From: Tachypleus tridentatus
Lineage: Eukaryota; Arthropoda; Merostomata; Xiphosura; Limulidae
Direction: 5' to 3'
Length of the DNA: 64,000 bases
NCBI RefSeq assembly: GCF_004210375.1
Contig: NC_134829.1
Location: forward strand, 57,032,107 to 57,096,106
This document shows, piece after piece, positions 1 to 10,500 of this stretch. The notes under the pieces were generated by a model. It did no database searches and was not told the DNA's origin. It was given only the letters and a program-made list of their open reading frames with translations. Numbering within the stretch: position 1 is the stretch's first letter; every line of letters starts with the position of its first letter. A program made the position numbers and the translations under genes.

Positions 1-605
1 TAGTCCTAGTGACCTTCCTTAACTTTTATTTTTATATATTGACCTAAGCCTAGTATTTAGTCCTAGTGACTTTCTTAAACCTTTAGTTTTCTATATTGAC
101 CTAATCCTAGCATTTAGTCCTAGTGACCTTCTTTAACTTTTATATATATATATTGACCTAATCCTAGCATTTAGTCCTAGTGGCCTTCTTAAATCTTTAT
201 TTTTATATATTGACATAAACCTAACATTTAGTCCTAATGACCTTCTTAAAATTTTATCCTTATATATTGACCTAAGCCTAGCATTTTGTCCTAATGACCT
301 TCTTAAAACTTTATCCTTATATATTGACCTAAGCCTAGCATTTAGTCCTAGTGACCTTCTTAAACCTTTATTTTTATACATTGACCTAAACCTAGCATTT
401 TGTCCTAATGACCTTCTTAAAACTTTATCCTTATATATTGACCTAAGCTTAGCATTTAGTCCTAGTGAACTTCTTAAACCTTTATTTTTATACATTGACC
501 TAAACCTAGCATTTTGTCCTAATGACCTTCTTAAAACTAAACTTTATCCTTATATATTGACCTAAGCCTAACATTTAGTCCTAGTGAACTTCTTAAACCT
601 TTATC
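1..605. repeat. 57-bp minisatellite, left end cut by window
   Basis: About 10.5 copies of a 57-bp unit containing tagtcctagtgaccttctta and gacctaagcctagcattt; units start near 1, 58 and 115 and continue to about 605. Copies differ by scattered substitutions and small indels. Because 57 is 19 codons, the minus strand is open over 133-495 as a 19-residue repeat rich in Lys, Arg and Leu. I regard this frame as a by-product of the repeat. Confidence 0.95.
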
Positions 606-650
606 CACACAGGTGCTTACCGGCGGTACCCCTGACAAAATGAAGTTATG

Positions 651-925
651 TTATATTCCTTTAAATGCATGCATCATCCATTTGCACGTATTAACATATA
701 CCTCTGATGTACCTTTCCCTACATCACTAGCCCATATATGCTCCACAAAACTGTGTCTGATATCTCCCTTTCTTGTATCTCCTACTCTGTCAGTTATATC
801 TTCCACCTGTGCCCCTTGGTAGTATAATATGGTTCTTTTCTCCCTATCTAACCAACAGACTATTCTATTCACATACCCTGTCAAGGAATAACCTATAACA
901 ATGACCTCCTTATCATCCACATCCT
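651..925 (-). pseudogene. Unidentified degenerate coding-like fragment, possibly retrotransposon-derived
   Basis: On the minus strand a frame of about 90 codons stays open in non-repetitive, slightly GC-richer DNA. It is bounded by an in-frame TAG just upstream (about 930) and by a stop near 650. The translation is protein-like: it includes KEVIVIGYSLTGYVNRIV, then CWLDREKRTILYY. The order of a V-I-G-Y-S motif followed by an aromatic/basic stretch loosely recalls the segment after the integrase core of Ty1/copia polyproteins (typically VGYS..KGYR). No reverse transcriptase, protease or LTR is visible and there is no convincing ATG. The upstream minus-strand DNA to about 1180 also reads as broken protein-like pieces. 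It could be a copia relic or an exon of an unrecognised gene. Confidence 0.25.
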
Positions 926-1827
926 TCTATGACCCTTTTATTTTCCTTCTTTCCAATAATTCTTCATCTGCAGAAGTCAAGGGCTGAAATTTGTTGCTCA
1001 ACAGAATAGGTTCATTATAAATAAATTCACCACTTTTATTCTAATAGCCTGTTACCACTTCCCTCAGTCTACACTTTATTTCTTTATCTATTGTCTTTAC
1101 TTGAATTATCATAGTCTCCAACCCGATACAAAAATTACACATATTCTTTACTAGCTTCCTCAGAAGTATATAGCAGTCCTGAGTTCCCAAATAAAACTCA
1201 CTCATTACACTTAACATACTGTGAATGCTTTACTTCTAGACTATTCTTAACAGTTGTATTTATACGTAAAGTAAATATTTAGTACCAAATACTAGTAGTC
1301 TATTGTTAACATTGTTACTGTTAAGCCTAACGTTTAAAAAACAATATTATTATTTTTATCACTACTTTGTTTTATACTAAAGTTTATCTTTAATTATATA
1401 GAACTTAATAAGTTATTAGTCTAACAATTTACTTAACGTTAATTATAAAATGCATTTAGCTAAATTTAGAACCTATCTATATTTATAACTTATAACAATA
1501 TAAGCTGAATTTATAACACCAAGAAACAAGAAACTAGTTTTTAGACAGTATTTATTTAATTAAACAATGTATATATCCTGTTCCATGATTTAACAGTATG
1601 TTTAAATATTCCTAAGCCTAAAGTGAAAATTACACCATTAATCTATGAGTTAAAAGTTTTATCGTCCTACTTTTATTTTCAAAAATTACTGTTATTTAAC
1701 AATAATTACGACAATTTATAATATACAGATTTGTTACAGCTAAATATTTCAACGTTTTCCCTCTTCAGTTGCGCCCTCTACATTGAGTTAGACACTTTGT
1801 TTTCTGTTACTTGTTTTACAAAGGAAC
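926..1827. other. AT-rich unique DNA, no gene recognised
   Basis: Non-repetitive AT-rich sequence. The first 250 bases may continue the degenerate coding-like fragment on the minus strand. A GC-richer patch at about 1765-1800 lies just upstream of the candidate first exon and could be its 5' untranslated region, but no core promoter can be assigned by eye. Confidence 0.5.
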
Positions 1828-1938
1828 ATGGTGGTTTGTTTATTTTTTATCGCAAATTTCCTCACTGAACTATGTTCATCGTGTTCAACGAAGGGATCGA
1901 GATTTGAATTTTATCCTTTAAGTTTCTCGGAGGATGAG
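1828..1938 (+). CDS. Candidate exon 1 of an unrecognised secreted or membrane protein
   Basis: An ATG in a strong animal start context (A at -3, G at +4: gaacATGG) opens 37 codons and ends exactly at a good 5' splice site, GAG|gtaaca. The first 20 or so residues, MVVCLFFIANFLTELCSSCS, are hydrophobic without early charge and look like a cleavable signal peptide. They are followed by TKGSRFEFYPLSFSEDE. The exon ends in phase 0. Two further candidate exons downstream on the same strand (2395-2496 and 3132-3208) join in phase with no stop, giving about 96 residues so far. I do not recognise the family. The gene model is inferred from start context, splice sites, phase and protein-like composition, without homology. 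The 3' part of the gene is not located. Confidence 0.4.
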
Positions 1939-2394
1939 GTAACACTGTCATAACATATAGTATATTACAAAGCTCTGATTAATTTGAGTGTTGATATTAT
2001 AATTATATTTTATGCAAATCCACCAGTTGAAATATCACGTAGTGATTGTTTATTTTAAAATAGTTTTGTACAGTTGTGCAGGAAAAAAATTAAATTTGTA
2101 ACACTAACCTGTAGTCTCACTAAAAAAAAGACAGTTTTACTAGATCTTATAGTTACTGTTTTAGAGAAACAGGTGTGAGGAAAAAGTGTTCTGAAGTTTT
2201 ACAGAGATAAAAACTTTAATTTACCGTGTGTTCGTAAGCGTGGGTTATCAGTGTCACTCATTAAGAACTGATAAATATGAGATAAACCAGCTATCAACGA
2301 CTGTTTAGTTACTTTTATATTACCAAATAAGATAATTTAATCATTATTATTACATTGTACCAATAGCCTTCAAATACTGGTCGTATTTTTGCAG

Positions 2395-2496
2395 CAACGA
2401 TATACAAGAAATGGACATTTGGTTTTACACTTCAGACTCGCTGACCGCTGCTCCAAGATACATAGTGTGAAATGGCAGTTGGCTGTCTTATCTACA
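2395..2496 (+). CDS. Candidate exon 2 of the unrecognised secreted or membrane protein
   Basis: The acceptor tcgtatttttgcag precedes 102 bases (34 codons, phase 0 to phase 0), followed by the donor ACA|gtatgt. It continues the frame of the exon ending at 1938. The product begins QRYTRNGHLVLHFRLADRC and ends KIHSVKWQLAVLST, a balanced mix of charged, aromatic and aliphatic residues unlike the surrounding AT-rich noise. It contains one cysteine, which could pair with a cysteine in the next candidate exon. A second frame is also open for about 25 codons but hits TGA inside the exon, so the chosen frame is the only one open throughout. Confidence 0.4.
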
Positions 2497-3131
2497 GTAT
2501 GTAGATTAATAATATGGTGAAAACACTGTTCTTTCTGCTGCGGGTAATGTTCAGTTTAATACATTTATTATAATTATATGCTATGAGATAGTAATATGTT
2601 TTAGAAACTCAGTCGTGTCTCACCTTGTAGCGCATGTTGGTAGTTCAGATTAGGGTGTGGTATCCAAAGTGAAAACGCTTGTCCAATGTTTGTATGTTAT
2701 AAACACACGTGACGTGTGTCGTATTTACGGTGGCAAAACCAACATGGTTCTGGTATAAACAGTTAGATTGTAACCTGGTTGATTGACTGGAACGCTATCA
2801 TAGTCCTGAAAACGGTTTTATATATTACATAGTGTGCACTGATGAAGACACTTTTAGGAGAATGAATTTAAAATAATCTATATTTGATATTAATGAGAGG
2901 CGTTGTCAGTTACAACAACAAGTCTCTCGTTATGTCTCCTGTGTTCTCACTGTAATTTTGTATATATTAAATGTCCCAAACCACTGGTTGTCTATCATTA
3001 TTGTTGTGAATTACAAAAAAAGGATATTTGAAAACGAAAAACATATGACTTTCAATGGCACAACATCTCTGATTACTTCCATGAACAAACTATATATATA
3101 TATAAATGAAAGATCGTATAATAATATATAG

Positions 3132-3208
3132 TTGTATCGACTCATACGAACCAATAGTAGTGGTGAGAAACAGACAAGCTTTTCTCACCTGGATAAATGT
3201 GCTCACAG
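3132..3208 (+). CDS. Candidate exon 3 of the unrecognised secreted or membrane protein
   Basis: Seventy-seven bases between an AT-rich acceptor (aataatatatag) and the donor CACAG|gtaaca. Read in phase 0 from the previous exon it gives LYRLIRTNSSGEKQTSF then SHLDKCAH, ending in phase 2. NSS is a possible N-glycosylation site, consistent with the proposed signal peptide. The YRL...G...F...KC pattern is faintly like the EMC10 family, too weakly to name it. The acceptor lacks a pyrimidine tract, so this exon is less certain than the first two. Another frame across the same DNA is open for 69 codons, which also weakens the case. Confidence 0.3.
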
Positions 3209-3418
3209 GTAACACTGAAAGAGAAACTGGGAATGAGAAACGTATGTGTAGTAATTACCTGACACAAACATGTTTGATAAACGTAGAAACATGCCGAAGC
3301 AGTGTGCAGCATTAATATAACACATATAAAAATAGGCCTAAAATATATTAAGAATAAACAAGCATCTGTACGCTTGTTTGACTGAGATCGTCGTAATATT
3401 GTTCTATTTAAAAGATCT

Positions 3419-3640
3419 CGGTTCCTACTTCTGAATCAGCTGAGGATTTTGGTTCTTAAACTAAGTCAGCGAAGAATATTGATTCCTATTTCTGAGTCAG
3501 CTGATTTTTTGGTTCTTACTTCTGAGCCAACTGAGATTTTTGGTTCTTACTTCTGAGTCAGCTGAGGATATTGGTACTTACATCTGAATAAACTGAGGAT
3601 ATTGATTCCTACTTCTGAGTCATCTGACTTACTGAGTTTA
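3419..3640. repeat. 31-bp degenerate minisatellite
   Basis: About seven diverged copies of a roughly 31-bp unit built on ggttcttacttctgagtcag followed by ctgaggatatt. The copies differ by many substitutions and 1-2-bp indels, so the array is old. Confidence 0.85.
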
Positions 3641-3776
3641 CTATTGTTTTGGTTAATTTATCTTAATTTTAAACAACTCAGTCAGAATCACTTTTTATAG
3701 TTGAATTTGACCTGAAATATGTTAATATGACCAAAATTATAGTTTCCAGTTTTCTTCCAAAATCTCTGACGTTTAT

Positions 3777-4013
3777 AGTTTGTTTTATATGATTACGTTT
3801 CTAGTTTGTTTTATATGATTACGTTTCTTGTTTGTTTTATATGAGTACGTTTCTAGTTTGTTTTATATGATTACGTTTCTAATTTGTTTTATATGATTAC
3901 GTTTCTAATTTCTTTTATATGATTACGTTTCTAATTTGTTTTATGTGAGTACGTTTCTAGTTTGTTTTATATGATTACGTTTCTAATTTGTTTTATATGA
4001 TTACGTTTCTAAT
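3777..4013. repeat. 26-bp minisatellite, nine copies
   Basis: Nine near-identical copies of a 26-bp unit (tgttttatatgattacgttt plus ctagtt) starting at 3781, 3807, 3833, 3859, 3885, 3911, 3937, 3963 and 3989. The exact spacing and few substitutions indicate recent amplification. Confidence 0.95.
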
Positions 4014-5013
4014 CTAATATTTAGGATCAGCTTTTTCTCAGATTCAATAAATTTAATAACTGCAGCTGAACAATATATTTACTTTTTCTTGAATTTGTTG
4101 CGTCTCAGAGTTAATAACACGAGTTATAACAAGATGCAGTAGTGATAGAAGGTTCTGTCAGGTTAGTTGGAGATCTGAAAACCAGCGCATGACAAATCAC
4201 CATAATTAGATAATTAAAGACGACAATACTTGAATTTCGGGATTCAGAAGAACTTTCTTGTGATCAAAATGAAACTGTAATAAACCTACTGAGAGAAATC
4301 GAATACTGAGTGAATTCAATTGAACGTTTTATTTAATTCATCAAGAGAAACTCTAGGTTTTACTACCACACGGTTTCACTTCAAGGAACTTGCGCTACAG
4401 GTGTGAAAATAACCAAACATATGCAAAACACACATTCTATTTTGTGAATCCGCGAGGGGAACTTTTTTTTTTAAATTACTGCCCTAAATCTCGATAAATT
4501 TCATCTATATGCATATTATTTTGAATAAATCACGGTTTTTTCACAGTTTCTTCGTTCGACTTCACCATCCTTACTGTGTGTACTTTGATGAATAAAACAT
4601 GCCATTTTCATTGGGTTGGCCCTTTGAATGAAAGCTCGTGTGTTATTTTTTAATTCTACCTCACCACTCTTCAATTGCACCTGAGCATCTATGAAACATG
4701 AATTTTTAGCAGAGAAAACAAGACGACATAGAGTTCTCAATTTGCACGATGATTGATCACATATTCTGATCTCACATACACTTGGTTAGTGGATATGCTG
4801 AAGGTGTTATAAAGTGTGTACTTGAAATCCAGTACCACGTGCTTAACGCAAGTATTGCCTTTCACTTGTTTCGTTCGAAACTACGCGAGAAAGATTAATA
4901 GAAAAGTAAAGTAATGTAAAAGAGAAATAATATCTTAAAAAATAACTGTTTCAAATTTTTAGATATCCAATGAAAAATATCTAACCTTTCTTTTCTTCTC
5001 TCCTATTGGCTTG
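4014..5013. other. AT-rich unique DNA, no gene recognised
   Basis: No repeat family or convincing exon is visible. A 74-codon minus-strand open frame at 4516-4740 has no recognisable motif and no supporting splice structure, so it is not annotated as a gene. Confidence 0.5.
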
Positions 5014-5284
5014 ACCAATTCTACTCTAAGAGGGCCCGGCATGGCCAGATGGTTAAGGATTTGACACGTGATCTGAATGTCGCAGGTTCGAAACACCGTT
5101 AGTGAGGGCGTTATAATTTGACGGTCAATCCCATTTTTCGTTCTTAAACGAATAACCAAAGAGTTGGCTATAGGTGTTTATGACTAGCTGCCTTCCCTTT
5201 AGTCTTACACTACTAAATTAGGGACTGTCAGCAGTCCTCGTGTAGCTTTGAGTGAAATTCAAAACAAACCAATTTACTGTAAGC
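5014..5284 (+). mobile_element. tRNA-derived SINE (family 1), with imperfect target-site duplication
   Basis: The element body is about 5033-5271. It has a tRNA-like head starting ggcccggcatggccagatgg (A-box region) with a B-box-like gtcgcaggttcgaaac, then the conserved core (acggtcaatccca, gactagctgccttccct, gtcttacac) and an A-rich tail aaaacaaa. Flanks accaattctactctaag (5014-5030) and accaatttactgtaag (5268-5284) form an imperfect direct repeat, as expected for insertion by LINE machinery. It is an old copy with many substitutions and deletions, for example in the middle part after the tRNA head. Confidence 0.88.
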
Positions 5285-5404
5285 TGTGACTATTTAGTGA
5301 TTAATCGAAATGAGCTTTTTTTTTCAAATACAGAATTAATTACTTTTGTAGGCTTACATGTGATATTTGGATAAATCATTACATATCCATTACATCTGTT
5401 TCAA

Positions 5405-5470
5405 ACCCCGTTGCTCAGTGGTAGGTTACCGGGTTTACAACGCTAAATTCTAGATTCGAGTATGCTCATG
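5405..5470 (+). mobile_element. tRNA-derived SINE (family 2), head fragment
   Basis: The sequence ccgttgctcagtggtaggtt with ttacaacgctaaattctag and the B-box-like agattcgagta matches the head of the second SINE family, which recurs on the minus strand at 16820-16933 and 35266-35378. Only the head remains. Confidence 0.6.
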
Positions 5471-5573
5471 ATATTCATTGTTTGGTTAATGACAGTTGTA
5501 TGACTACAAATAATTGTTTATTTCTTTGTTTTAGTAATAATTGATATAACATAAAGTGTTACGTTTGTTTTAG

Positions 5574-5832
5574 AATTTTCGCACAAAGGTTTTTTTTGCG
5601 CATTACTGACCCTAACTTTGAACTGATAGACTAGAGGAAAGGTATACAGTCAATATCCTACATCATCAACACGTAGGCTGCTCTTGTCTGATGGGATATT
5701 GTGATTTGACTATCACTCTTATAACACTCCAACAGCTCCGAAGAGCGGATCTCTTTCCTATGCAACGAAACGCAAACCACGAACCTTCCGGTTTAAAGCC
5801 TAAGTGCGCTGCTTGTCATATCACACTCTGGC
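5574..5832 (-). mobile_element. Diverged tRNA-derived SINE, probably a third family
   Basis: Read on the minus strand, the head near 5832 has A-box-like tgatatgacaagc and B-box-like ggttcgtggtttg, and the tail near 5574 carries a cgcacaaag-type motif. Shared landmarks with family 1 include tagactagagg and the cataacac(t)ccaacagct block, but the body differs enough to be another family or an old subfamily. A 62-codon plus-strand frame inside it is not a gene. Confidence 0.6.
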
Positions 5833-7502
5833 TATTTAGATTTAAAGATGTTTTTCGACATTTTTTTTTAAGTAACTAAAATCAGTTTCGCTTTTTGTTG
5901 ACCGACCGACTAAATTTTAACTCTGCTCGAGCTAGTGGTTGGTTGGTTGACGTCACGTGTATCTCTACTGCTCGTCAAAAGCTACTAAATAAACCGATTA
6001 ATTACGTAAGAGCTTTAACTAATGTCACATTTTCGTAATATCATTCAAAAATTATACACAGAAGTTTCTGGAGTGTTTTTAAAAACATGAAGTGAGTTAA
6101 AGGTCAAGAGAACTGATCAGAAACAAGCGATTAAAATTAACCGAACTTCGCTTGATAACCTTGTTCACCTAATACACAGTTTCAGTACAGCCGGTTTATC
6201 ATTTTGTGTTTAAATACATGAATAATTAGAATAAGCGGTGAAGTTGTTTTTAAGTTATTTTCACTTCTGAACTACACATCATTTACCGCACACGTTATCA
6301 GATTTAAAAAAATAAACCTAAGATAAGAAGAGAAAATCGTGTGAATTTCAGATGTTCTGACACAAAACAAAATTGAATCGTTTTACCAGTTTATTCGAAG
6401 TTCAAAAGTAATTACCTTGTAATGTTCAGAAATGTTTTACAACTAACAAGCGAAGAGATTAAGACATGAAGCGACCGTTAAAAATAACACCGAGAGATAT
6501 AAAAATATAAAGGAAAGAACCAAACAAATTCATCCCTCATTAATAAGGTCTGTACACCAATGTTTCGGGTTTAGATTGGCCAACTGCCATATGTATTAAT
6601 CACTATTGCTAATTTGCAGCTTATAGGCCTCATCGCTAAGAGTTAATTATCTACCGTCAAGGATTTCATGGGTCATCGTTGTACACAAATCTTACGGATA
6701 TATAGCTTTACCATATTAACATGTTCAGATTAAAGTAGGTTTCGAATATTACTACCTGCGTGCTTAAGCGAGAAACTTCCCTTTCAACCCCAAATACGTA
6801 TGTAATTTATAATCAAGAGAAATTACAAATAGAGACATATCTAGGTTTGTATTTATAGCAAAGTTGCCAGAGACATTCGGTCAGTAGCAACCGACCACCA
6901 ACCATTCACGCCAAGAGATTGTTTGTCATACTAAAACGCACCTATAGCCGACTCATAAGTTCAGATATCCAAATCTTTATCACGGGGCCAAACCCGCGCT
7001 CAAAGCACAAATGCAGTTTTGTCATTGTGAGGCACACTCTGATTGTTCATCAAAGTGACATTTTAAATATCTTGTCAATAGACCATCAATACCTTTACAA
7101 TACTATAGAGTGTTTATTTTTATAACAATATCTATGTAATAACAAGTTCTGGAATGTCTTTAACTATCATAGAAAAACGTTTGTTCTCCCTAATTCCACT
7201 TATTTTATATCACACGATAACTGAAATAAACCAAAACAATAGTATCAACCAATTCCACTAAGGTAACGTACTTACAAACAGTTTTTATAGGTATTACTAA
7301 CTGGTAGTAATTTAAAAAATCATAATTCTGGTGAAAACGCTTTCAAAAGCTTGCTTAAAGGATGAAACAGGAAACACCAGCCAATAATAGATAAACGATA
7401 AATATCATAATTGAAATATCATTGTGTTATAAATATTACCTTCCTATGTCTATTAAAACACTTCATTAAAAATAAGAAAGTAAAGAAAACTTTTTAGAAA
7501 AC
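5833..7502. other. AT-rich unique DNA, no gene recognised
   Basis: Non-repetitive sequence. Several splice-acceptor-like strings occur (for example near 6349 and 6618), but the sequence after each hits stops quickly. A 68-codon plus-strand frame at 6919-7125 has no motif I recognise. Confidence 0.5.
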
Positions 7503-10500
7503 GAAGTGAACAAAGGACGGCTAACATCAGTCTTTCAGAAACAATTAAACAAGATGGTAGAGATGGCGGAAAATGAACAAAGGATGGCTAACATCAGTCT
7601 TTTAGAAACAATTAAACAAGATGTTAGAGATGGCAGGAAGTGAACAAAGGATGGCTAACATCAGTCTTTCAGAAACAATTAAACAAGATGGTAGAGATGG
7701 CAGGAAGTGAACAAAGGATGGCTAACATCAGTCATTTAGAAACAATTAAACAAGATGGTAGGATGGCAGGAAGTGAACAAAGGATGGCTAACATCAGTCT
7801 TTCAGAAACAATTAAAAAGATGGTAGAGATGGCAGGAAGTGAACAAAGGATGGCTAACATCAGTCTTTTAGAAACAATTAAACAAGATGGTAGAGATGGC
7901 AGGAAGTAAACAACGGATGATAAACATCAGTTTTTAAAAAAACAATTAAACAAGATGGTAGAGATGGCAGGAAGTGAACAAAGGATGGTTAACATCAGTT
8001 TTTTAGAAACAATTAAACAAGATGGTAGAGATGGCAGGAAGTGAACAAAGGATGGCGAACACCAGTTTTTCAGTAACAATTAAACAAGATTGTAGAGACG
8101 GCAGGAAGTGAACAAAGGATGGCTAACACCAATCTTTCAGTAACAATTAAACAAAATGGTAGGGATGGCAGGAAGTGAACAAGGATGGCTAACATCAGTC
8201 TTTTAGAAACAATTAAACAAGATAGTAGAGATGGCAGGAAGTGAACAAAGGATGGCTAACATCAGTCTTTTAGAAACAATTAAACAAGATGGTAGAGATG
8301 GCAGGAAGTGAACAAAGGATGGCTAACACCAGTCTTTCAGAAACAATTAAACACGATGGTAGGGATGGCAGGAAGTGAACAAAGGATGGCTAACACCAAT
8401 CTTTCAGTAACAATTAAACACGATGGTAGAGATGGCAGGAAATGAACAAAGGATGGCTAACATCAGTCTTTTAGAAACAATTAAACAAGATGTTAGAGAT
8501 GGCAGGAAGTGAACAAAGGATGGCTAACATCAGTCTTTCAGAAACAATTAAAAAGATGGTAGAGATGGCAGGAAGTGAACAAAGGATGGCTAACATCAGT
8601 CTTTTAGAAACAATTAAACAAGATGGTAGAGATGGCAGGAAGTAAACAACGGATGATAAACATCAGTTTTTAAAAAAACAATTAAACAAGATGGTAGAGA
8701 TGGCAGGAAGTGAACAAAGGATGGTTAACACCAATCTTTCAGTAACATTTAAACAAGATGGTAGGGATGGCAGGAAATGAACAAAGGATGGCTAACATCA
8801 GTCTTTTAGAAACAATTAAACAAGATGGTAGAGATGGCAGTAAGTGAACAAAGGATGGCTAACATCAGTCTTTCAGAAACAATTAAAAAGATGGTAGAGA
8901 TGGCAGGAAGTGAACAAAGGATGGCTAACATCAGTCTTTTAGAAACAAGTAAACAAGATGGTAGAGATGGCGGGAAGTAAACAACGGATGATAAACATCA
9001 GTTTTTAAAAAAACAATTAAACAAGATGGTAGAGATGGCAGGAAGTGAACAAAGGATGGTTAACATCAGTTTTATAGAAACAATTAAACAAGATGGTAGA
9101 GATGGCAGGAAGTGAACAAAGGATGGCTAACACCAGTTTTTCAGTAACAATTAAACAAGATTGTAGAGATGGCAGGAAGTGAACAAAGGATGGCTAACAC
9201 CAATCTTTCAATAATAATTAAACAAGATGGTAGGGATGGCAGGAAGTGAACAAAGGATGGCTAACATCAGTCTTTCAGAAACAATTAAACAAGATGGTAG
9301 AGATGGCAGGAAGTGAACAAAGGATGGCTAACATCAGTCTTTCAGAAACAATTAAACAAGATGGTAGAGATGGCAGGAAATGAACAAAAGATGGCTCACA
9401 TCAGTCTTTTAGAAACAATTAAACAAGATGTTAGAGATGGCAGGAAGTGAACAAAGGATGGCTAACATCAGTCTTTCAGAAACAATTAAACAAGATGGTA
9501 GAGATGGCAGGAACTGAACAAAGGATGGTTAACATCAGTTTTTTAGAAACAATTAAACAAGATGGTAGAGATGGCAGGAAATGAACAAAGGATGTCTAAC
9601 ACCAGTTTTTCAGTAACAATTAAACAAGATTGTAGAGATGGCAGGAAGTGAACAAAGGATGGCTAACACCAATCTTTAAGTAACAATTAAACAAGATGGT
9701 AGGGATGGCAGGAAGTGAACAAAGGATGGCTAACACCAGTCTTTCAGAAACAATTAAACACGATGGTAGGGATGGCAGGAAGTGAACAAAGGATGGCTAA
9801 CACCAGTCTTTCAGTAACAATTAAACAAGATGGTAGAAATGGCAGGAAGTGAACAAAGGATGGCTAACACCAATCTTTCAGTAACAATTAAACACGATGG
9901 TAGAGATGGCAGGAAATGAACAAAGGATGGCTAACATCAGTCTTTTAGAAACAATTAAACAAGATGTTAGAGATGGCAGGAAGTGAACAAAGGATGGCTA
10001 ACATCAGTCTTTCAGAAACAATTAAAAAGATGGTAGAGATGGCAGGAAGTGAACAAAGGATGGCTAACATCAGTCTTTTAGAAACAATTAAACAAGATGG
10101 TAGAGATGGCAGGAAGTAAACAACGGATGATAAACATCAGTTTTTAAAAAAACAATTAAACAAGATGGTAGAGATGGCAGGAAGTGAACAAAGGATGGTT
10201 AACACCAGTTTTTCAGTAACAATTAAACAAGATTGTAGAGATGGCAGGAAGTGAACAAAGGATGGCTAACACCAATCTTTCAGTAACATTTAAACAAGAT
10301 GGTAGGGATGGCAGGAAGTGAACAAAGGATGGCTAACATCAGTCTTTTAGAAACAATTAAACAAGATGGTAGAGATGGCAGTAAGTGAACAAAGGATGGC
10401 TAACATCAGTCATTTAGAAACAATTAAACAAGATGGTAGGGATGGCAGGAAGTGAACAAAGGATGGCTAACATCAGTCTTTCAGAAACAATTAAAAAGAT

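Noticed and set aside
1..605. Telomeric or subtelomeric repeat
   Set aside because: The 57-bp unit has no TTAGG-type motif, and none of the arrays contains an arthropod telomere repeat.
5033..5100. Possible tRNA genes at the A-box/B-box heads of the SINEs
   Set aside because: The heads lack full cloverleaf pairing by eye and are always followed by the SINE core, so they are retroposon promoters and not tRNA genes.
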